Shown: piece after piece, positions 57,801-64,000 of the stretch
How the letters are laid out: each line of letters opens with the position of its first letter
Numbering within the stretch: the stretch's first letter is position 1
Assembly (NCBI RefSeq): GCF_018364065.1
Contig: NZ_JAGZMO010000005.1
Location: 123,921-187,920 of the forward strand
Direction of reading: 5' to 3'
Source: Veillonella sp.
GTDB taxonomy: Bacteria > Bacillota > Negativicutes > Veillonellales > Veillonellaceae
DNA length: 64,000 nucleotides
Made by a program: the position numbers and the translations under genes
The notes under the pieces: model-generated
What the model was told of the DNA's origin: nothing
Seen by the model: the letters and a program-made list of their open reading frames with translations, nothing else
The model's database searches: none

Positions 57801-60800
57801 CAACGCCACTAGCCGTGGTTTCAGTCTGATTACCGATAGTAGCATCGCCGGCTGTTACTGTATTCAAACCGGTAATGTCCTTAGCCAAACGAACCGTCAA
57901 TTTACCATTGTCGCCATCTTGAGCCGCAACAATACCAATATTATTGTCGGTAGATAATTTGGAAGCATCTGTTTCGCCGCCAACAATATTTACTGTTTTA
58001 TTCAATTTAACGGCGGCAGAACCTGTATCACCGGTATAAACCATACCGTCATCCAGGGTAGCAACAGTAGCACCACCTACTGTAACACGGTTAATAGAAT
58101 TACCGTTTACATCGTTTGCTGCAGGGCCTGCTGCAATCGTAGCAGTAGAACCGTCAGTACCTTTTAATGCGATAGAGCCATCGGCACCGTTGATAGCAAC
58201 GGATTCTCCGTCCTTACCGTTAACAGTAAGCGAACCGTCTACACCACTGTCGCCTGTGCTACCTAAGGTTACGTTATCCGCAAGTTTCAAGTCATAAGTC
58301 GTGCTGGCAGTGCCTTCAGTTGCAGTTACTTGTAAATTACTTCCTGCATAAGTACCATCGGTCGGAGCTGCCGTGCCGCCATCAACAGTGAGATTAGTTG
58401 TTTTACCGGAACCACCGGTGATTCCGCCGATTCGATCCTCTAACTGTTTTACGTTAACGGCATCCGTATCGTTGACACCGGCAGCAACGTTAGTAATCTG
58501 CTTGCTACCCGCATCAATACCGCTACCGGTCACAGACGGACCACCGGTGATGGTTAAACCGCTGTTATTAACTACGGTGTTACCCATAGTTACAGAACCG
58601 GTAGAGCCTAAGTTGATATCTTTATTTAATTTAACAACCAATAACCCATTGTCACCGGCTTGGCTGGAAACTACACCAATGTTACCGGTAGTTAAGTCAG
58701 CTTCAGTTGTTGCTTCGCCTTTCACATCAACTTGATTGTTGAGTTTTACATTGGAAACTGTACCGAAGTCACCACCGTACTTCATACCGTCATTCATAGT
58801 AGCTACGGTTTGACCGCCTACAGTAATACGGTTAACAGGAGTACCTGTTACATCGTTTACACTGGAACCGGCTTGAATTGTAATTGGAGAACCAGAACCG
58901 GTATTAAGGGAAATAGAACCGTCAGCACCGTTAATAGCAACAGCCGATCCGTCAGCACCATTAACAGTGACAGTACCGTTTTCACTACCACTTGTACCGA
59001 TACCGATAGTATTACTTAAACCTACAGTAATTTTACCGTTGGCAGTATCAGCTGTCGTTTTAACATTACCATCACCGGCAATTTGAATTGTCTTACCAAG
59101 GTCTTGTTTTACAGCTGTACCGCTGTCGTCAGTTAAACCGAAACCACCGGTTGCATTCGCACTAGTACCATCAGTAACAGCAACTACTGCATCACTTACG
59201 GTTTTCAATTGATCTTCAGTTGCAGCACGGCCGGTTACGATATCCGGATTCGTTACATTCCAGCTTGTATTGTCTAAGCCGGTTACATAACTACCATCCT
59301 GTGCTGTTCCACCGGCTGTTACAACACCTTGATTACCCAATACAGCATCACCGGCTTCTACGGTATTTAAGCCCGTAATATCTTTAGCCAAACGAACAGT
59401 TAATTTACCATTGTCACCATCTTGAGCGGCCACAATGCCGATATTATTATCAGTAGATAATTTAGTGGAATCAGTTTCACCACCAACAATATTTACCGTT
59501 TTATTTAATTTAACAGCAGCAGAACCTGTGTCACCGGTATATACCATACCGTCATTCAGCGTTGCCACAGTCGCACCACCAGCTGTAATACGGTTAATAG
59601 AATTACCGTTTACATCGTTAGCTGCAGGACCTGCTGCAATAGTAGCTGTAGAACCGTCTGTACCGGTTAAGGCAACAGAACCGGTTGCGCCATCAACGGC
59701 TACAGAAGAACCGCCGGTACCATTAACGGTAAGTGAACCATTCGTACCACTTGTACCGCTGCTACCTAAAGTAACTTTATCCGCAAGTTTGAGATCATAC
59801 GTTGTCGAGTTTGTACCTGTAGTAGATGTAATTTGTAAGTTATTGCCTGTATATGTGCCACCTGTACCGGCTACCGTACCGCCTTCAACTGTAACTGTGG
59901 TTGTCGTACCTGATCCTGTGCTAACACCGGCAATAGCTTGATTTAATTGAGTTACGTTAACACCATCTGTGCCGGCCGTACCAGCGGCAACGTTAGTAAT
60001 CTTATTCCCACCATTATTAAGACCGGCTGTGGTCAATGTTACATTAGAACCAGATGAAGGTCTAATGGTAATGCCATTACCGGTAAGCGTTGTAGCATTA
60101 CCTGTAGTCGGATTAGTCAGATAGATAGCTTCCAAACCGCGAAGCGATTTATTTAAACGAAGGGTAACCGTGTTATCGCTAATAACTGCCGCAATATTAG
60201 GCTGTGTCGCAAAATCAGACTGGTAGTACAACGTATTGTCTACACCGCCTGTAATTTTCAACGATTGATTTAAAAGCTTGGTAGCCGTACGTGGAACTCC
60301 ATCAGAGCCATAAGTGGTCGTATAGCTGCTATCTTTAAAGTCACCGGTAGTAGCGAGCATGGTATTAGTCCACTGTTTCATATTTACGGCATCTGTATCA
60401 TACTGACCGGCAGCTAAACCGGTAAGTTTACGCGTTGTCGCAGCACCGCTGGCACCGTCAGTACCAATGGAAACAACACCGGCCGTGCTATTCCAAACGC
60501 CGCCACTAGTTGTACCGGCATTACCTTTAGTGGAAAGCCAACTGCTCCAAGTACTATCCTGATTATTCCAACCTTGGCTGGTCGTATCAGTTGCACGAGT
60601 AGTAGAAGACCCGGAACCAATAGCCACACTACCTGCCACATTAGCAGTTGCCGTATTACCAATCGCTATAGCTCCAGTTGCCGATGAATCAGTAGTCGCG
60701 GTATTACCTATGGCTATTGTATTTGCAGCCTGTGTATTAGAATATGAACCAATAGCAATCGTATCTTGTCCGGTACTTGCAAGCCCTGAAACAGCCTCTC

Positions 60801-62124
60801 TACCGATAGCAATACTTCTTGTACCGTACGCATATGTATGATAACCAACAGATAATGAGCTGGCACCACTAGCAGTGTTTTCATAACCCATCGAAGTGGC
60901 ATAAGAAGCGGTTGCTTGAGAAGTTCTACCTAACGCAATAGCACCGCCGCCACTAGCTACAGCACCATAGCCGACAGCCATAGCACGCAAGTTAGTTGCT
61001 TGAGCACTATTACCTAAGGCAATAGTGTATTGATTATTGGCGAGTGCAGCTGCACCGGCAGCAAGAGAACCTATGGACGTAGCCTGAGCACTGTTACCAA
61101 CTGCGGTAGTACTCACCGCACTTGCAAGGGCATTATCACCGATAGCGGTAGCACTGATATCAGTTGCCTGGCTGGTAGCACCAACAGCTACGGTGTGGAA
61201 TGAAGTTGCTTTAGCCCCTGAACCTATGGCTGCCGCAGCTTGACCATTACCATCATACGAAGTCTTAGTGGTATCCGTATTACCGGCAACCGCATTATTA
61301 CCCATAGCAATTGTATCCGTTGAGTACGAACGAGTGTTAGTCCCGATAGACATGGTATTTTCATAAGCAAGCGTACTCCCATCAGGTTGACCGGCGTACG
61401 CATTCTGACCAATAGCGATACCATGAACAGCATTTGATCGGTTGTTAGAGCCTACAATAACCGAGTTACCAGAACGACCGTAAGCAATATTGTCATGGCC
61501 AATCATTACACGTCCGCCCTGAGCCGAACTAAGACCTGTTCCTTCTGGAGTATCTTCCGACGGAGCAAATGTCGGCGTCATGGCGTTCTGATTAGCACCA
61601 ATTACAACGTCGTTACGACCATATGCTGTTGCATTGAGTCCAATAGCAACTACATTATACGCTGTACCTACTATCGCCCCAGTACCGGAATAAACACCAC
61701 CGGTAACACTGCCTTGACCGATAGCGATGCCATAATCAGCCTGTACGGTAGCTCCGCCAATAGCAATCGTTTCTGTACCTGTCGCAGATGAATCAGTACC
61801 AAGTGCAAGCGAATCCGCACCGGTAGCTTTGGCTGTCCCCAAGGCTACAGCACCGGCTCCGTTGGCTGTCGCTGTGCCACCTACGGATGTATTATCGTTA
61901 TCCGGATTAAGTCTTGCGCCCCAAGCATTAGTAGCATCTACAGATATAGGATTAAAGAACGCCCCTCCTAGAACTAAACTGGCTACTACGGCTGCACGAA
62001 GTAAACCATTAGCTACTTTTGTGCCGGATTGCGATTTGTTTTTACTGTGACTTTTCGCAATTTCCGAAACAACTACGTAAGCATTTCTTACTTTGCTCCA
62101 AACTACCTTGTAAATCTTGTTCAT
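45841..62124 (-). CDS. Giant mosaic trimeric autotransporter adhesin with SLH domain
   Basis: A 5427-residue adhesin, one unbroken frame of 16.3 kb. An extended signal peptide (MNKIYKVVWSKVRNAYVVVS) and cleavage near VDA (about 65) are followed by YadA-like head repeats to about 590. A stalk of repeated modules runs to about 5190, then the membrane anchor (GAGAAALAALHPQDFDPDDKW), a coiled coil and an SLH domain near 5320 (LFPDVPSNHWAYEY..NFDGNRMMTRYEF). The stalk has three module types: A (YGGDFGTVSNVKLNN, seven copies), B (VYTGDTGSAAVKLNK, six) and C (NVIAKKLNEQLDIVGG, two), linked by GRAATEDQL necks and DAVNVTQL connectors. Related Veillonella adhesins (such as Hag1) mediate coaggregation. 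GGGAGG precedes the start. Confidence 0.93.
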   Translation of the reverse strand: MNKIYKVVWSKVRNAYVVVSEIAKSHSKNKSQSGTKVANGLLRAAVVASLVLGGAFFNPISVDATNAWGARLNPDNDNTSVGGTATANGAGAVALGTAKATGADSLALGTDSSATGTETIAIGGATVQADYGIAIGQGSVTGGVYSGTGAIVGTAYNVVAIGLNATAYGRNDVVIGANQNAMTPTFAPSEDTPEGTGLSSAQGGRVMIGHDNIAYGRSGNSVIVGSNNRSNAVHGIAIGQNAYAGQPDGSTLAYENTMSIGTNTRSYSTDTIAMGNNAVAGNTDTTKTSYDGNGQAAAAIGSGAKATSFHTVAVGATSQATDISATAIGDNALASAVSTTAVGNSAQATSIGSLAAGAAALANNQYTIALGNSAQATNLRAMAVGYGAVASGGGAIALGRTSQATASYATSMGYENTASGASSLSVGYHTYAYGTRSIAIGREAVSGLASTGQDTIAIGSYSNTQAANTIAIGNTATTDSSATGAIAIGNTATANVAGSVAIGSGSSTTRATDTTSQGWNNQDSTWSSWLSTKGNAGTTSGGVWNSTAGVVSIGTDGASGAATTRKLTGLAAGQYDTDAVNMKQWTNTMLATTGDFKDSSYTTTYGSDGVPRTATKLLNQSLKITGGVDNTLYYQSDFATQPNIAAVISDNTVTLRLNKSLRGLEAIYLTNPTTGNATTLTGNGITIRPSSGSNVTLTTAGLNNGGNKITNVAAGTAGTDGVNVTQLNQAIAGVSTGSGTTTTVTVEGGTVAGTGGTYTGNNLQITSTTGTNSTTYDLKLADKVTLGSSGTSGTNGSLTVNGTGGSSVAVDGATGSVALTGTDGSTATIAAGPAANDVNGNSINRITAGGATVATLNDGMVYTGDTGSAAVKLNKTVNIVGGETDSTKLSTDNNIGIVAAQDGDNGKLTVRLAKDITGLNTVEAGDAVLGNQGVVTAGGTAQDGSYVTGLDNTSWNVTNPDIVTGRAATEDQLKTVSDAVVAVTDGTSANATGGFGLTDDSGTAVKQDLGKTIQIAGDGNVKTTADTANGKITVGLSNTIGIGTSGSENGTVTVNGADGSAVAINGADGSISLNTGSGSPITIQAGSSVNDVTGTPVNRITVGGQTVATMNDGMKYGGDFGTVSNVKLNNQVDVKGEATTEADLTTGNIGVVSSQAGDNGLLVVKLNKDINLGSTGSVTMGNTVVNNSGLTITGGPSVTGSGIDAGSKQITNVAAGVNDTDAVNVKQLEDRIGGITGGSGKTTNLTVDGGTAAPTDGTYAGSNLQVTATEGTASTTYDLKLADNVTLGSTGDSGVDGSLTVNGKDGESVAINGADGSIALKGTDGSTATIAAGPAANDVNGNSINRVTVGGATVATLDDGMVYTGDTGSAAVKLNKTVNIVGGETDASKLSTDNNIGIVAAQDGDNGKLTVRLAKDITGLNTVTAGDATIGNQTETTASGVAQTGSYVTGLDNTSWNVTNPDIVTGRAATEDQLKTVSDAIIDGTSENAVGGFGLTDDSGTAVKQDLGKTIQIAGDGNVTTTAADGKLTVGLSNTIALGEKASEDGTTEGADSSITVNGKDGSAVAINGADGSISLNTGSGSPITIQAGSSVNDVTGSPVNRITVGGQTVATMNDGMKYGGDFGTVSNVKLNNQVDVKGEATTEADLTTGNIGVVSSQAGDNGLLVVKLNKDIDLGSTGSLTTGATVINNNGVTIAPATSTGKPVTLTNAGLDNGGNKITNVATGTDGTDAVNVDQLTKAIAGVSAGEGSKTNLTVEGGTAAGTGGNYTGSNLQITEKTEITGATTYDVKLADNITLGSAADSAAGTEGTDSSITLNGKDGSAVAINGADGSITLNTGSGSPIAIQAGSSVNDVTGTPVNRITVGGQTVATMNDGMKYGGDFGTVSNVKLNNQVDVKGEATSEADLTTGNIGVVSSQAGNNGLLTVKLNKDINLGSTGSLTFGSGDNTVSLSNSGLNNGGQKITNVAAGTADTDAVNFKQLKDEIGGITGGSGGTTKLTVDGGTAAPTDGTYAGSNLQVTATEGAAITTYDLKLADNVTLGSAGTNGVDGSLTVNGKDGESVAINGADGSIALTGADGSTATIAAGPAANDVNGTSVNRITVGDQTVATLNDGMVYTGDTGSAAVKLNKIVNIVGGETDASKLSTDNNIGIVASQDGDNGKLTVQLAKDITGLNTVEAGTAVLGDQGVVTAGGVAQDGSYVTGLDNTEWNVANPDIVTGRAATEDQLKTVSDAVTAVSDGTSENATGGFGLADGSGTTVKQDLGKTITVKGGVTDGTATTDNPDGVSNITTTVKDGALEVSLNKDLDLGSTGSVTTGNTVVNNDGVKVGDTALTSDGLTITNGPSVTTTGINAGSKQITNVASGSDGVDADGNPTYNNLTNGANIGDIKNITDAAKTELTNDGLNFTADSGDSVHRNLGETLNIAGDGNITTTSDAANGKITVGLSNTIALGEKASEDGSTEGVDSSITVNGKDGSAVTINGADGSIVLNTGSGSPITIQAGSSVNDVTGTPVNRITVDGQTVATMNDGMKYYGDFGAVSNVKLNNQVTVKGEAATEADLTTGNIGVVSSQAGDNGLLVVKLNKDINLGSTGSVTMGNTVVNNNGITITPTTGDPVSLTSSGLDNGNKTITNVAAGVNGTDAVNVTQLEDRLSQIAIGESKTTEITVEGGTAAPTNGTYAGDNLQVKAGTTANGSPTYDVKLADNIVLGSAADSAAGTTGTDGSITLNGADGSSVAVNGADGSVTAKGTDGSAVAINGSNGSIALNTGSGSPVTIQAGTSANNLAGTSVDRITVGGQTVATMSDGLKYAGDDGQTDTTKVIAKNLNEQLDIVGGADATKLTDNNIGVNNVNGQLKVQLVKDINLGDTGSVTVGTAVLGNQTVTTAGGVSQTGTYLTGLSNTAWDTSNPDAVTGRAATEDQLKAINEKVNAISTGTGAFGLTDDSGTKVTQSLGETIQVAGDGNVTTTADATNGKITVGLSNDLSIGAKDGDDGTDGVDGKIGVNGKDGSAVVINGADGSIGLTGPAGADGTQPKVTIVAGGSVNNVDGTPVDRITAGGQTIATMSDGQKYAGDNAKADGTNVIAKKLNEQLDIVGGADATKLTENNIGVNNVNGQLKVQLAQNIDLGENGSVTMDDTVVNNDGMTIGTGDTAVSLTNDGLNNGGNRITNVGAGTADTDAVNYGQLKAAATAVTVEGGTVAGTTDYTGSNLKLKATTNGDKTTYDLKLADAITLGSTGTDGVDGSVTVNGKDGSAVAINGADGSIALTGSDGSTATIAAGTAANDVNGNSINRITAGGATVATLDDGMVYTGDTGSAAVKLNKTVNIVGGETDASKLSTDNNIGIVASQDGDNGKLTVQLAKDITGLNTVTAGTATIGTQTELTAGGIAQTGNYVTGLDNTSWNVTNPDIVSGRAATENQLKTVSDAITDGTSENATGGFGLTDDSGTAVKQDLGKAIQIAGDGNLKTTADAANGKITVGLSNTITLGEKASEDGTTEGADSSITVNGKDGSAVAINGADGSISLNTGSGSPITIQAGSSVNDVTGSPVNRITVGGQTVATMNDGMKYGGDFGTVSNVKLNNQVDVKGEATTEANLTTGNIGVVSSQAGDNGLLTVKLNKDINLGSTGSVTTGATVINNDGVTITPSTGNPVTLTGTGLNNGGNKITNVAAGDVSDTSTDAVNGSQLKSVKDIAEKHTIVTVEDGTAAGTTDYAGSNLKLKATDNNGQTTYDLKLADDITLGSANGADGTGGVDSSITVNGAAGSSVAINGKDGSIGLTGPAGADGTPGATVTIKAGTSANDVTGTAADRITVGDQTVATLNDGMVYTGDTGSAAVKLNKTVNIVGGQTDASKLSTDANIGVVASQDGDNAKLTVQLAKDITGLNTVTAGDATLGNQTITTADGVAETGSYVTGLDNTSWNVADPDIVSGRAATEDQLKTVSDAITDGTSENATGGFGLTDDDGNAVKQDLGKTIQIAGDGNVKTTADAANGKITVGLSNTIALGEKASEDGTTEGADSSITVNGKDGSAVAINGADGSISLNTGSGSPITIQAGSSVNDVTGTPVDRITAGGQTIATLSDGMKYGGDFGTVSNVKLNNQVNVKGEATTEANLTTGNIGVVSSQDGDNGLLTVKLNKDINLGSTGSVTTGATVINNDGVTITPSTGNPVTLTGTGLNNGGNQITNVASGSDGVDADGNPTYNTDTNAANIGDLKNVSDALVNKGMDFTADSGETVHRDLGEALGIVGDGQNITTTTDPTNGNITVALSNDISIGAKDGADGTDGVDGKISVNGKDGSAVVINGADGSIGLTGPAGADGTPGTTVNIKVGPSVDDVTGTPVDRITVGDQTVATLNDGMVYTGDSGSAAVKLNKTVNIVGGQTDASKLSTDANIGVVASQDGDNAKLTVQLAKDITGLNTVEAGTAVIGDQGVVTAGGVGEDGSFVTGLDNTEWNVANPDIVSGRAATENQLKTVSDAVKAVSDGTSENATGGFGLTDDNGNAVKQDLGKTIQIAGDGQNITTTADAENGKITVGLSNNLSIGTKGTDGTPGANGSIAVNGSDGNSVAIDGNDGISIKDENGKDGVSITGKDGVDGVDGLEGHIGLNGKDGMTDIYTTPGQAGVNGQPGDTMTRIIYTDPSGQNHQVATLDDGMKYGGDFGTVSAVKLNNQVNVKGNATNEADLTDGNIGVVSGQDGDNSLLTVKLNKDLNLGSTGSVTMGDTVINNGGVTIGSGTSAVTLTNNGLNNGGNQIVNVASGIDGTMYDTSVKGQENYNNAANIGDLSKAISNVTDAESGGGFVLGADDNSTVKQNLGGTINITGDGNTVTSVKDGKIEVGLNKDVDLGRDGSITAGNTTINEGGVSTNKFSIKDSGISIDKDGINAGDTQIKNVASGVDGIDADGNPTYDTDTNAANIGDIKNIANAAADSVKAQSGKNITVDPDTNKVNLNDNITLGDNSDASKQVNIDGNGATVTAGSGDNQVKMDGSKGQISAGGAVLGNQENTAGDSNPATGTYLTGLSNTAWDGENIQSGRAATEDQLKVVDDKVNKGRVFQGDDGADNSVTVGLGDTLKLNGGANTARLSDGNIGVVRNSSGDGLDIKLAKDLTNLDSVTTGNTTMNSSGITIKTVDADRNITLQDSNINMGNNVVSGVADGAVAPGSTEAINGSQLAQRDQAINSLGGAVNKLDNRINRVGAGAAALAALHPQDFDPDDKWDFAFGYGHYSGANAGALGAFYKPNEDTTFSVGGTIGGGENMFNAGVSFKIGQGNNVSNSRVGMAKEIRSLREDVAKLEDLVNRQSQMINQLTGQNPGTIESKGSQLFPDVPSNHWAYEYENKLHDLGIVEGYPDGNFDGNRMMTRYEFAAVVYRAIMAGAASNAALQGDDTLDRLANEFSDELKYIRIDTVKKDKDGNPTIQRVRIVPENKDKE
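48160..59600 (-). repeat. Long-range modular repeat array inside the giant adhesin
   Basis: Type A modules lie near 48150, 49850, 51400, 54505, 56470, 57250 and 58755. Type B modules lie near 49050, 50650, 52195, 55775, 58035 and 59540. Type C modules lie near 52900 and 53690. Several spacings are close to 1.5-1.6 kb (about 500 codons), so a supermodule has been duplicated and then rearranged. Confidence 0.85.
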
Positions 62125-62938
62125 AAAAGATTTTACCTCCCTTTAATGACAAATAACAGAAGCCATTAAAACTGCTTAAAATGTAAGAAACTAATTCTTT
62201 TAAAATTTTACTTAACAAGCTCTAAAAAACAAAAAAGATAATTCATAATTAATCAATAGAATAGTAAAATAGTCTACTTTTAAATGTATACCTGTTAGAT
62301 TTACACCTCAAAAACTTGTTTAATTTCACAAGGAACATATTAATTAATCAATTCCAATAATAATGGCGACTACACGCTAAAATTATTGATTAGCTGTGCA
62401 TAAAATTTTACGATAATATTGATAAACGTTTGAGTTTTAGCTATTTTTTAATGTAAAATCCACCTTTATTAAATGAAGATAAAATTAAACGTGAAATTAG
62501 ACAAAAAAATATTCCAATATAATCTATACTGCATAAACGTACTGATTTAATTGGATATTCCCGTATTTCCTACACCATAATGATTAATTAATGATTAATA
62601 ACATTTATCCTCTTATGAGTATTATATGAATTAATTTAAGTGTATCATTTATATCGAATAATGTAAATTTGTTTTTTCAAAACGTTTAGTTTATAATTCA
62701 TTAATTTGATATAAAAATTCAAGATATTCTCATTATAAATTTCAATAATCATAATATTTTGTTAATATAATATTTTTAATTTGAATTTTACTTAGTATTT
62801 TAGGTATTTTTTTAATTATAATATTCAAAATATTTTATGATTATTATCACTATTCATTTTGAATATGAATAATATTAAATATTAATTGTATAAATATAAC
62901 ATTAAATTTCAATAAATTAGAATCGGAAATTAAACAAA
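62125..62938. other. Very AT-rich region upstream of the giant adhesin
   Basis: About 800 bp with no gene. The composition is extreme in A and T, with many short AATATT-like runs, a pattern favourable to DNA bending or nucleoid-protein silencing. I could not place a convincing promoter. Confidence 0.45.
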
Positions 62939-63022
62939 AAAATCCATAGCAAATATCAATCCGTATTAAGATTCGAACGTCTATTCAAAATCTTATATAT
63001 AACGTATTGATATCACTATGGA
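62939..63022 (-). terminator. Large orphan hairpin with a T run
   Basis: AATCCATAG..ATATCAAT and ATTGATAT..CTATGGATT form a long interrupted stem. On the minus strand it ends in seven Ts. It could stop a transcript coming from the stem-loop region to the right, since the 5S operon already has its own terminator. Confidence 0.5.
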
Positions 63023-63241
63023 TTCTATTAATTTAAACACACCAATACAACGCTTTAAATTACACTAGAGCGTGGTTTCATAGTCCAAAGCCTTCTTCCC
63101 TTTGACTTATACTTATTTGAGTAATAAATGCTATATAATGCCTCTAATTGCTATGCTCTCTGCATTAATTCGTTTGTATGCGCTAAGATCCAAATTGCTT
63201 TGCAACTTCCTTTTCATCTCTGTAGATTTGTTATAACTTAT

Positions 63242-63859
63242 GAAGGATAGGAAGTGTTGTGTGTCAGCAACTTCCTGCTCAGTGGCTGTGGATTTCTACT
63301 TACGTTCGACTCTACTTGCAGAAGTTTTCCGTTCATCCCTGTGGATTCTTCTGTGAAGAATCTTACGGGCTGAGTTAAAGGTCTCTGCTCGGCCAACAGG
63401 ATTTACTTCGTAAATCTTTATGGGCCGACCTAAGTGATTCACTGACTTTATGCGTCCTTTTAGTCCTATAAAGTCAGTTCTCTACTTATCGCACATATTT
63501 GCGCGTCGCAAGGCTCCTTCAAATAGGGCTCACTACTTATCCCTGGCCGCTATTGTACTTCTTCCATTGTTGTCACATCGTGGTAAATTGGCTGGAAGCG
63601 ACCTTGATGAGATACTTCGTATCTCGGTAAAGGATAGGAAGTGTTGTGTATCAACAACTTCCTGCTCAGTGGCTGTGGATTTCGCTACGCGAAATCTTAC
63701 GCCATGAGCTAAAAGACTCACAATGCTTTATGCGTCACTTCGTTCCTTTAAAGCATGTTCGCTATTTATCCCTGGCCGCTATTGTGCTTTTTCCATTGTT
63801 GTCACATCGTGGTAAGTTGGCTGGAAGCGACCTGATGGGGCACGTAGTGGCACATCAGT
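63242..63859. repeat. Repeated stem-loop units beside the rRNA operon
   Basis: Two units (63242-63603 and 63630-63832) each begin with AAGGATAGGAAGTGTTGTG and end with GGCTGGAAGCGACC. Between these ends both carry stem-loops whose flanks are shared but whose stems differ and still pair: 63344-63362 against 63678-63696, and 63442-63477 against 63723-63756. The shared right end TTATCCCTGGCCGCTATTGT is near identical. Unit 1 is longer, with extra stem-loops (63400-63416). No credible coding sequence lies here. Confidence 0.8.
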
Positions 63860-63864
63860 AAAAT

Positions 63865-63901
63865 AAAAACGGCCATACCTTTCGGTATGACCGTTTTATT
63901 T
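63865..63901 (-). terminator. Terminator of the rRNA operon
   Basis: AAAACGG-CATACC and GGTATG-CCGTTTT pair with a short loop, and Ts follow on the minus strand right after the 5S 3' end. Confidence 0.85.
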
Positions 63902-63910
63902 TATCAATCA

Positions 63911-64000
<90 letters not shown>

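Noticed and set aside
41485..61791. Many plus-strand frames of 60-180 codons opposite the adhesins
   Set aside because: They recur at the same places in each repeat module and mirror the biased codons of the real minus-strand genes. None has its own RBS or family features.
63450..63861. Two plus-strand frames sharing LAAIVLLPLLSHRGKLAGSD
   Set aside because: Both are readings of the repeated non-coding units. The shared peptide follows from shared DNA, stems change without regard to codons, and no RBS is present.

Overview
The window looks like chromosome from a diderm Firmicute of the Negativicutes, most likely Veillonella or a close relative. The strongest clue is two neighbouring trimeric autotransporter adhesins that carry a YadA-type outer-membrane anchor followed by a C-terminal SLH domain, an arrangement expected where the outer membrane is tethered to peptidoglycan. 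The strong AAGGAGG-type ribosome binding sites, U-tract terminators, Fhs/FchA one-carbon enzymes and the mfd-flippase-mazG-hup order also fit. No phage, insertion sequence or CRISPR array is visible. Most genes lie on the minus strand.

Layout. 0.3-1.8 kb: a secreted cupin and a RibD_C/DHFR-fold reductase, convergent. 2.1-4.6 kb: fchA and fhs (tetrahydrofolate one-carbon metabolism). 4.9-7.7 kb: moeA and a mobA-mobB fusion (molybdenum cofactor). 7.8-8.0 kb: a decayed thiT (thiamine transporter) 3' end. 8.3-9.3 kb: guaC with a promoter holding a spaced direct repeat. 9.4-12.6 kb: two paralogous aldo/keto reductases and a crotonase-family enzyme. 12.9-17.4 kb (plus strand): a putative Pho-regulated operon of alkaline phosphatase, a small secreted CPFC protein and a LolD/MacB-like ABC ATPase with its FtsX-like permease. 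17.8-18.7 kb: a gene interrupted by an amber codon and a small basic protein. 19.3-23.6 kb: uup, an acidic protein, an UgtP-like glycosyltransferase and hup. 23.7-29.5 kb: mazG, a MurJ/SpoVB-like flippase and mfd. 29.7 kb: tRNA-Leu(UAG). 29.9-30.6 kb: a secreted hypothetical protein.

30.7-39.9 kb holds a complete eight-gene sulfate operon read from one promoter to one terminator: sbp-cysT-cysW-cysA (uptake), aprA-aprB (APS reductase) and cysD-cysN (ATP sulfurylase). Together they would import sulfate, activate it to APS and reduce APS to sulfite. No sulfite reductase is in the window. 40.4-40.8 kb is a SnoaL-like protein.

41.2-62.1 kb is almost entirely two adhesin genes: a 1300-residue protein and a giant 5427-residue protein built from a mosaic of repeated stalk modules. 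The last 1.9 kb holds an AT-rich gap and then a non-coding region of repeated stem-loop units. Here the stem sequences change while the pairing is kept. The window ends inside a 5S rRNA gene (minus strand), so an rRNA operon lies just beyond.

A recurring trait is short intergenic tandem repeats, each cluster with its own 18-26 bp unit, beside many genes. The observations I consider least explained are the covarying stem-loop units next to the 5S gene, the SLH-terminated adhesins, and the sulfate operon that uses AprBA together with a CysN carrying an unexplained C-terminal extension.
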